NCBI GenBank assembly: GCA_033398695.1 | Contig: CM065802.1 | Coordinates: 78,478,096-78,542,095, forward strand | Source of the DNA: Orobanche coerulescens | Lineage: Eukaryota; Streptophyta; Magnoliopsida; Lamiales; Orobanchaceae | Reading direction: 5' to 3' | DNA length: 64,000 bases | Shown here: in pieces, positions 56,666 to 64,000 of the stretch | Numbering within the stretch: position 1 is the stretch's first letter | Layout: each line of letters starts with the position of its first letter | Made by a program: the position numbers and the translations under genes | Notes under the pieces: model-generated | What the model saw: the letters and a program-made list of their open reading frames with translations, nothing else | What the model was told of the DNA's origin: nothing | The model's database searches: none

Positions 56666-57590
56666 CAATTCACAACGCATATCAATAACACCACGTTCAC
56701 ATACCTCAAGGAGATATACATCTCGAACAACACCAAATAACATTACCTCCTTACAAAGGAGTCAGCAAACACTACAACCAATATCACACATCACAATACT
56801 TATCAATAAGCACACATATCCACACACACACTCCTTGCTGAAAGGATATAACTTTAAGTCCACTAGCGATATAGTCGCGCACAACGATACCACATGAAAA
56901 CAAGGCATTCCAACATACAACAATAATACACATTCTCATAACGACACATTCGTTTACAACACACGAGTTGATTTTGAAGAAAACCTTTATCGAGAATATA
57001 CCGATTCTTTGAAAGTTCATTAAAAACATTCAAATTGCACGCATAGTCAATTATCAACTATTACATCTACGAAACACGAAGTGTATGGGCAAGATACTTA
57101 CCTCGAAACCACGAGCGAATGAAATGACGAACGGATGCAACCGAGCAACCCTGAAACTTCCAAGAACAACTAAGAACCCGACATTACCATGAACACTAGG
57201 AGAATAACACCACCGCGAATCAACAACACTAAACGAAATACAAATCGACACTAAGAACAACAATGGTTCAAGGGTTTGTTCCAAGAAAGCCAAAATCATA
57301 TTCCGGGTGAAATGAAATCGATACACGAGTTTCTAATCCGTAGATTACAACCAATACAACAAGAATTACATAGCCGATTCATCATAATCAGACCAGAATC
57401 GAAATCAAGAGGAAAACCCCAAGGATTTTCGAAGAATTACCTCCACCCAGACGAAGAATCAACAAAGGATGATGTTAAACATGATCAAGACCTCAATATA
57501 TGATGATAATCTACTCAAAGATTGAAATCCTCGTCAAATCGCCCAAAAATCGAGAGAGGGAAGTGAAATGGAGTTGGAAATACGATTGTC

Positions 57591-57600
57591 CTATTTATAC
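57591..57600 (-). promoter_or_regulatory. TATA box of LARD-3 LTR
   Basis: Minus strand GTATAAATAG, adjacent to the half-site array. Confidence 0.65.
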
Positions 57601-57604
57601 ACCT

Positions 57605-57790
57605 CGACAAAACGGCCCAGCAAAACGGCTCAATTAGCGCCATGTTCCAGTGCCGTGTTCTGACAATAGGCAAAAACTGAAGGAAACAGCTTAACAAAAC
57701 GGCGCAAATTAGCAGCTTGTTATAAACGGCTCAACAAAACCGCATAAATTAGCACCGTGTTTAGCGCCGTTTTCCAACAGACGCTAATTA
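57605..57790 (-). repeat. AAACGGCGC half-site array, LARD-3 LTR
   Basis: Repeated AAAACGGC-C and AATTAGC-CC elements in both orientations (for example AAAACGGCGCAAATTAGC near 57,697 and TTAGCGCCGTTTT near 57,761). These are half sites of an imperfect palindrome, less regular than in the other elements, but in the same position directly upstream of the TATA box on the element's strand. Confidence 0.65.
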
Positions 57791-58151
57791 TGCACTATAC
57801 GCTGATAGTGTAGACTTTGCTATTTCGACCATAACTCCTTCGTCTGGACTTCGATTGATTCACTGTTTGAACCATTGGAAAACTAACTTGATGATCTATC
57901 ACATTGTAAAGTTTCAGAATTTTGTTTTGACTTTATAAGTGCCGGTGGTGATCTTACAAAGTCGATCCAAATGCACAACAACAATACTCCTCGACAAAAC
58001 AACGATCATTCAACATGCAACGAAACACTAACGGACAACACCAACCAAATAACAAAGCACGACATACGATTACATAAACATAGTCACCACATATCCGCTT
58101 GAATCAGTAAACAATTCAAGATGTCCGGAAGCCAAAATCCCAGGTATTACA

Positions 58152-58692
58152 TTCTACCCCTCTACAAATAAGTTTCGTCCCGAAACTTAAAATGTGGAAC
58201 AATCAAGGCAGGGCAACCCTAGATAACACGCATTATCTGCTGTTGACAGCATACAAGTTCACTATGCTGTACAGAGCTGCTGCAGTCCGATTCAATACGC
58301 AAGAATGTTTACGAAAAGCACGAACATGAATCACTACAGTTGATAAATTCGAGCAGTACAACAATCAAAACGCGAGTCTAACATTGAACAAATATGTAAT
58401 TCCGATAACCTCGAGGGTTACGGGAATAGTTACCCGAACTTAAGGAATTTACGAAGTGGCCCAGATGCTCAATAATCACGATACGAGATCGAACACCAAA
58501 ATCGGACAATAACGATCGAACACCAAAATCGGACAATAGCGATCGAACAACAACTCCGAAGTTCACACTTCAACTCAAGACATTAAAAAAAACTTGTAGA
58601 AACTAAAAGACGTTATTTTCGAACAAGGTTCACAAGAATCGAACCGAACTCGGAAAAGTCACAATGATAGATGGATTAATCCAGAACAATAT
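58152..58692 (-). mobile_element. LARD-3 internal region (3' end), non-coding
   Basis: Begins with the block TTTCGTCCCGAAACTT (reverse complement of the GACGAAAC block in LARD-1 and LARD-2). No retroviral domain is readable. It contains a short repeat, CGATCGAACACCAAAATCGG, near 58,513 with a partner just upstream. It is cut at 58,693 by LARD-4. Confidence 0.75.
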
Positions 58693-59683
58693 TGTAAAAC
58701 CCCCAGATTTAACCGGGAATATTACAGCACTGTGGGCCCCGAGATGGAACCTACAAGGCTAAAGGAAATTTTCGCAAACATTTACAAATGCCCCAGAGGC
58801 CGACGACGGTACTATCTTTAAATTATTTGAAGACTATATAAAATCTGTTTATCAAAACCGTCGTGAAATCTCGTTTTGAAAAGGGCAAGGCCAAACGACC
58901 GAAACTCAATAGTTTAGAAAATGATTTCTAAAGTAACTCAAATTACCAGAAACGAAAGGTCATTTAAAAATATTCACGCAGTGGAAAATACAAACAATTA
59001 AAAATACTCTAGCAGCGGAATACAGCGACTGATCAGGAAACTCAATACACAATTACATGCCCTAGCCAGTATCCTCCGGGAAGCTCATCTCTCCACGACC
59101 GCTACAAGCTCGATATCTCAAGAACCTAAAAAGAAAGCCCACGACGGGGTCAGCCATAATATACAACAATGATAACCGTCACATCACATTAATAATTACA
59201 TACCAATGAGAATACAAAATAAGAATATGGCCAGTGTAATCTTATCGTCATGACTTTACTTACTCAAATAATTCTCAACAGAACAACCATTATCACATTT
59301 CACATCTCGTACTCGATTAACCAATCAATTCGAACATAATGTCTGTATTGTACCTCAAACAATACTCAAGGTTCTCAAACTATCATCACCAACTCACGAT
59401 ACGGAAATATACCAGTTCTGACCAATACGATCCATCGGATAGCATCATCAAATCCCAAGACGACAACCGATTGTCCATCAAAAGACAAATACCAAAGGAA
59501 AATACGGAACATACCTCAAGATATGAAATGCCACGACAATCATGTCAGTCAAATCCGAGGTCGGATCAATACCACACACGGACATGGCCCTAACACAAGA
59601 CCTACAAATGCATACTCATATGACAACGTCAATATGCTAAAAACAATATCAACAGTGTATACTCAATGGAAATCCCATGACCC

Positions 59684-60010
59684 AGCGCCCCTAGCATAGG
59701 TCCCAAGATGATCCTACCAGATCAACACGAGGTGGATAACCAACAATATACATATACACAACAACATATGCAAAACCAACGATGTGAATCCATATGATTC
59801 CATCAACACAACATTGGGTACTCCAACGATCCAGCGCCCTCAGCATAGATCCCAAGATGATCCCGTCGGACCATAACGAGGTGGAAGAACCCGTCCAATG
59901 ATCCGGGCCTCGAGATAGATCCCAAGATGATCCTGTCGGACCATAACGAGGTGGACATCTGATCCAGCGCCCTCAGCATAGATCACACGATCCCAACGGA
60001 TCAACACAAC
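59684..60010 (-). repeat. LTR minisatellite, LARD-4
   Basis: Three to four copies containing CCAGCGCCCTCAGCATAGAT, CCCAAGATGATCCTGTCGGA and CATAACGAGGTGG, the reverse complement of the LARD-1/LARD-2 unit. Confidence 0.82.
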
Positions 60011-60490
60011 ATAAACAATACAATTATGCATACACATATGCAAATCAATATGTTCATCGACATGAACAACACATGACTCAATAACATGAACGACATTATG
60101 ACAAAACAACTAGGACGACCTCATGTTCAACAATATGAAAGACAACCTGCATGATCAACATCATCAACACTAAACCGAAATCAATACTAAGATACTTGTC
60201 CCGAGTCCTTCAGGAGCAATCTCAATGTCAAATCATCACCGGCGATTATCCTCAATGCTCGACGATCCAAGCGCATCATGAACTATAGATATTCATATCC
60301 TCATCTTTATCGCAACGTAACCTTGATACCTGAATATGCCAATAACCGAGATAAAACATATACATTATGATTTAACTCCTAGAATCGGAAAGACAACATA
60401 TAATCCAAATCTACAGAATTTTCAGTAATAACCATTGCTATATGCATTATAAACGAAATGAAACTGAAACCATTCATTAAACATTATAGC

Positions 60491-61111
60491 TAGAGCTGCA
60501 AATCCGGTCGAGTATACCCGGATTCGACCCGGGTTCGACTCGAATTTCTTGTACTCAACTCGATTTCGTGAGTCCGACCCGGTCGAGTTCGGCGCCAGAC
60601 GGAGCTCGTTTCGGTCGAGTCGGGTATACTCGCCTACCCGACATAGTACTCGATTAGATGACCGGATTCGACTCGACCCGCCGTGCAATTCGACTCGGCT
60701 AGGTTAATTAAACCCTCATCCCGTGCAGTGCAGGTGCAGTCCAGTGACTCTTTTTTCAGTGTATTCTTCTTCTTCAGTTACAAATTTACAATTTTTGTAG
60801 TTCCCCTCCCGTAAGAAATGGTGTTTACTGTTTAGAGTAAAAAATTGTAGAATAAAAAAATTTGAATTTTATAGAAAAATATGCAGAAAATGTCAGAAAA
60901 ACAGGTACAACCCGACTCGACCCGAATCCTACCCGACCCGCCCGACTCGACGAGCTACTCGAGTGACCCGAGTGTACTCGGTCGGGTCGAACTCGGCAGG
61001 CTTATATGCTGCTCGACTCGACTCGGGATAACTCGACCCGAATTCCAAAACTGAAAAACTCGACTCGAGTTCGGGTGTACTCGACTCGAATCCAACCCGT
61101 TTGCAGCTCTA
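60491..61111. mobile_element. Non-autonomous hAT-type miniature element, 621 bp
   Basis: Ends TAGAGCTGCAAA (60,491) and TTTGCAGCTCTA (61,111) form a perfect 12-bp terminal inverted repeat of hAT type. Flanks ATTATAGC (60,483-60,490) and ATTATAAC (61,112-61,119) form an 8-bp TSD with one mismatch. Removing it restores the LTR text ACATTATAACTGAGC seen, reversed, in LARD-1 and LARD-2. Both ends are crowded with ACTCGAC/GTCGAGT motifs, probable subterminal transposase sites (inference). No transposase is encoded, so it depends on another element. Confidence 0.92.
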
Positions 61112-62298
61112 ATTATAACTGAGCAAGTAATAACTTGCCTCGATACCGATACGACGATGATGAAACCGCTACCAATCTCATTGCCTTCGTCTATGAGCTC
61201 CTCAGCCCCGACCAAAGCAATCTATGAAAATTCTCGAGCTCGACCGCAACACACGGTTATAATCACTGATCAATAATCTCAACCTATTGAAGTAATATAA
61301 ATAGCAATGATTTGATAACAATCAATAACCGACATAGCCAACCAATCGATCTCAACGGTTCAACGACACTTCGATCACATACAAAACCAAATAGTATACT
61401 CAAACCATTTACGAATACATGTTTAACCGAAATCCAATAATTACCAATCAATATAACCGATCGACAAACTCAACGATTTCACAATATCTCGATTAGACAC
61501 AAGTCCGAACAATCCAACTCAAACAATTACGAATTCATAACCAAAATACAATTACGGATACGAATGTAAAGGAAATCATATTCGGTGATCAATCACAATC
61601 TTTCCGGATTCCAAATTGATATCATGATTCGTATTTCATCAAGAACATACGAATTCTACCACTACAATCAACGAACATTCGATCTTTATATCTAAAGATA
61701 CCGATAATTCATCTTACGATCATCTTGCTATGTTCAATTCATCAAGGAGTTCCCTCAAGAACACTAAATGATTCGAAACCTTATTCATAGCCATCAAAAC
61801 AACGAAATTCGATATCCTCTAACATCTAAATAATCCTCATTCATGATTCAAGGTGTATATTATCATATTTTCCGATATATGATCCTCCTAACATCAAGAA
61901 TCAAACAATTCTACCAAGAACACCAAGAACACTATGAATCTATAATCATAATCAGCATATTCAAGACATAAACCAACATATCATCATCTTTCTTCAACAT
62001 ACTCCTCATATATCCTCAAGAATTGTAACAATAAGATCATAATCATCTTCATACGAATCATTCATCAACAACAACATCAAAAATCCGAAATTCAAGAGAG
62101 AATTATTCCAACATACCTCTTAGAAGATGAAAAACACAAGGAATCACTTCAAGAATCATCAATAGCTCCATATCCAAGCTTCAATCCCATGTTTCCAAGC
62201 TCAAAATCGACTTAGAGGAACTGAAAATGCCATCTCTGAGTGTTTGGAGGAGAAGAACGTAATGAAATGTCCAAGGGAAATGAAAGACGGGCGTTCTC

Positions 62299-62306
62299 TT
62301 ATAAAA
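62299..62306 (-). promoter_or_regulatory. TATA box of LARD-4 LTR
   Basis: Minus strand TTTTATAAGAG, adjacent to the palindrome array. Confidence 0.55.
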
Positions 62307-62309
62307 CAT

Positions 62310-62705
62310 TTCTGTTCGTTACATAGGTAACATGTCCTTGTTAACGTACGTAACAACCTATTACGTGCGCTATCTTACCTTGATAGCGTACGTAATGGCA
62401 GTCCAGAGTTAACTGACCTATTTTGTGAACTTTCTTACGTACGTAACACTTTCACCATAACGTACGTAATGCGTACGTTGACATGCTACCGTAAAAACTC
62501 ATATTACGTACATAATACACCCTATATAGCGTACGTAATACGTAGTTGACTTGCCCAAGCACATTCCTCGCCGAAAGTCGCCGACCACGGGTCCCACCTG
62601 TCGGCCACAAGTCTGATTCCCTTTGTTACGTACGTAATACATTAGCCATAACGTATGTAACATTATCAATTTAACGTACGTTAGCTCTGGAATTTAACGT
62701 ACGTA
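62310..62705 (-). repeat. Palindrome array TTACGTACGTAA, LARD-4 LTR
   Basis: About 12 sites in 395 bp (near 62,341, 62,381, 62,433, 62,456, 62,503, 62,526, 62,625, 62,648, 62,671 and 62,692), mostly AACGTACGTAA or TTACGTACGTAA. This is the same motif as LARD-1, agreeing with their shared family. Confidence 0.87.
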
Positions 62706-63012
62706 ATGGCCTGTATACTTAGCCAAAAATCCAACTATTCCTGTTCGCCTCGACATACCGGATACGTATACACATACTGAATATATATACTGAATCTAAT
62801 ACTATTCTCATACGATATACCCAATGTCAAAAGTGCGATAACCTGATACACGATATCCTCAATTGTAACTGTCTACCAAATACGACAATTATACAAGTAC
62901 AGTTGCCTCAGTTTTTCTATTATGTTATCCATACTGTACAGATTCCATCCTGTACAATATAACTAGGATAAAATAACATTAAACAATCGCAGTAGAATTT
63001 CAGGATATTACA

Positions 63013-64000
63013 TTCTACCCCACCTAAAATAAGTTTCGTCCTCGAAACTTGCAATCCGTCACAAAGACAAACAAACCGTTCAACCAAAATATCCTGAAAC
63101 CATCACGACAACGATCAATCATCATTACTGAATAACAAAAACCGCATACTTACAAATGCGCAAAGTCAACGATCTCCTGAGATACTAGCGAGTGACTTCG
63201 CTGTAAAGCCTCAATACGCTTACAATCACATTCCATGAATCTCAACAAAAATATATCATCTTCGGATGACATAATCTATCCGTGTCGAATCATGTCTGCC
63301 TGATTACACAATCAAGTCTAAATCCTGCTAAAAATCAATAATACACGATACATCCGTGAAACAACGGCCCAAATCAACGACACAAATTCCAAAACATCAG
63401 CACAAAATTCGAACGCTCATACGATCATTAACAATGATCAACCAACAAATTAACCGAGTATATCATCGACATGATAAACTCTAATATGACCAATCAGAGG
63501 TCAAAACACAATCGAGAATATCATCATCATGATAACCTCCAATATTACCAACGAACGATCAACTAAAATCGAGGATATCTTCACACGGTAAGCTCCAACA
63601 AGATCAACACATAACCACATAAATCGATATACGAATGAATAAAGTTCTCAAAACGACACACCAATCACATACAGTGGATCTCAATAAGTTGAACATGCCC
63701 TTCGGCATACAAACAACCAATCACAACCGACGAACATATTCAAACATACATGGGGTGGGAACGACCACCCAATATTCAAGCAATCAGCATGGGGTCACCA
63801 TCCCCAAATCTACACTTACAAAGAAATCATTCAAAGTCACTATGGTAGAATCATACTACTACCATACCAATGGAATCACATAGCACATACATCTCGGTTT
63901 CATAAAACCCATAGTTCCAAAATTACATTCTGTATCCGAACCTACAACACGCAGCATATTTCTCTTATCCGATCAATTAACCGATCATCCCTGGATAACC
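63013..64000 (-). mobile_element. LARD-4 internal region (3' part), non-coding, runs off the window
   Basis: Reverse complement of the LARD-1 interior (about 3,345-4,395), starting with the GACGAAACTTATTTT block and including the period-58 repeats at about 63,420-63,610 and GTGACCCCATGC-like text near 63,790. No coding domain. Confidence 0.85.

Larger units (their letters stand above)
55658..58151 (-). mobile_element. LARD-3 3' LTR, main part
   Basis: Continues 46,775-46,870; net LTR about 2,585 bp, similar in length and end sequence to the solo LTR. On the minus strand it begins TGTAATACCTGGG right after GACGAAACTTATTTGTAGAG, the chromovirus-like 3' block. It holds a TATA box (57,591), half-site array (57,605-57,790), donor-like GAG|GTAATTC (57,440), perfect donor-like GAG|GTAAGTATC (57,101) and a five-copy minisatellite. 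Confidence 0.9.
58693..63012 (-). mobile_element. LARD-4 3' LTR (contains a hAT-type miniature element)
   Basis: Plus strand TGTAAAACCCCCAGATTTAA to GGATATTACA; about 3.69 kb after removing the 629-bp hAT insertion and its TSD copy. On the minus strand it follows the LARD-1 LTR closely throughout, including the U3 palindrome array, TATA box, donor-like sites, minisatellite and the AGCTTCCCGGAGGATACTGG block (about 59,068-59,087). Same family as LARD-1. The left flank is AATAT (58,688-58,692); the partner TSD is outside the window. Confidence 0.9.

Noticed and set aside
58513..58548. Satellite-like array in the LARD-3 interior
   Set aside because: Only two copies of a roughly 27-bp unit are present.
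60422..61215. Two minus-strand open frames over the hAT-type element
   Set aside because: They span element borders and consist of repeated SRVE-like residues from the GTCGAGT motifs.
1..64000. tRNA, rRNA, telomere (TTTAGGG) or centromere satellite sequences
   Set aside because: I looked for CCA-adjacent cloverleaf-like sequences, conserved rRNA blocks and TTTAGGG runs and saw none; only primer sites resemble tRNA.

Overview
This window is repeat-rich plant nuclear DNA, most likely from a eudicot. I see no host protein gene, no rRNA and no tRNA. The evidence for a plant is the mix of elements: Copia and Ty3/gypsy LTR retrotransposons primed by initiator-Met tRNA (TGGTATCAGAGC-like sites), a Tat-lineage element with an antisense accessory gene, a Mutator-like transposon (MULE), an RTE LINE and a hAT-type miniature element. 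Almost every base can be placed in a nest of insertions, and several insertions are proved by target-site duplications (TSDs).

Left nest (1-23,353). An old minus-strand Copia element (Copia-1, 17,516-23,353) is cut by a large non-coding LTR element (LARD-1, from before base 1 to 17,515). The 3' LTR of LARD-1 is itself split by a complete, related non-coding element (LARD-2, 6,747-16,411, TSD GTGTT). LARD here means large retrotransposon derivative: very long LTRs (about 3.5 kb), a short internal region (1.7-2.4 kb) and no gag-pol. Termini (TGTAATATCC...GGGTGTTACA), primer site and polypurine-proximal sequence resemble Tekay/Del chromoviruses.

Spacer (23,354-25,175). AT-rich, with TTCAG, ATT and GATTC simple repeats and a possible MITE fragment; no gene seen.

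Middle nest (25,176-46,774). Another minus-strand Copia (Copia-3) was split just after its YVDD codons by a MULE (27,026-43,421; about 205-bp terminal inverted repeats, 9-10 bp TSD). The MULE transposase gene (minus strand) was later broken by three insertions: a 5'-truncated RTE LINE (about 27,729-29,113), a Tat-lineage LTR element lacking pol (29,699-38,408, TSD ACTGC) and a solo Tekay-like LTR (39,738-42,395, TSD AAAAA).

Right nest (46,775-64,000). Copia-3 is cut by LARD-3 (minus; only its 3' LTR and part of its interior are in the window). The LARD-3 LTR holds a complete but decayed Copia (Copia-4, 46,871-55,657, TSD GTTAC), and its interior holds LARD-4 (minus, same family as LARD-1), whose 3' LTR holds a 621-bp hAT-type miniature element (60,491-61,111, 8-bp TSD with one mismatch).

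The most unusual signal is in the LTRs. Just upstream of each TATA box is a dense array of short palindromes, and the palindrome differs by element: TTACGTACGTAA in LARD-1 and LARD-4, TTAGCG-CA-CGCTAA in LARD-2, TTACGGCCGTAA in the solo LTR, and AAACGGCGC-type half sites in LARD-3. The arrays look homogenised within an element while the surrounding LTR sequence is shared between elements. Downstream, all five LTRs also share splice-donor-like motifs and a minisatellite. A second notable item is the spliced antisense gene with its own TATA box inside the pol-less Tat element.
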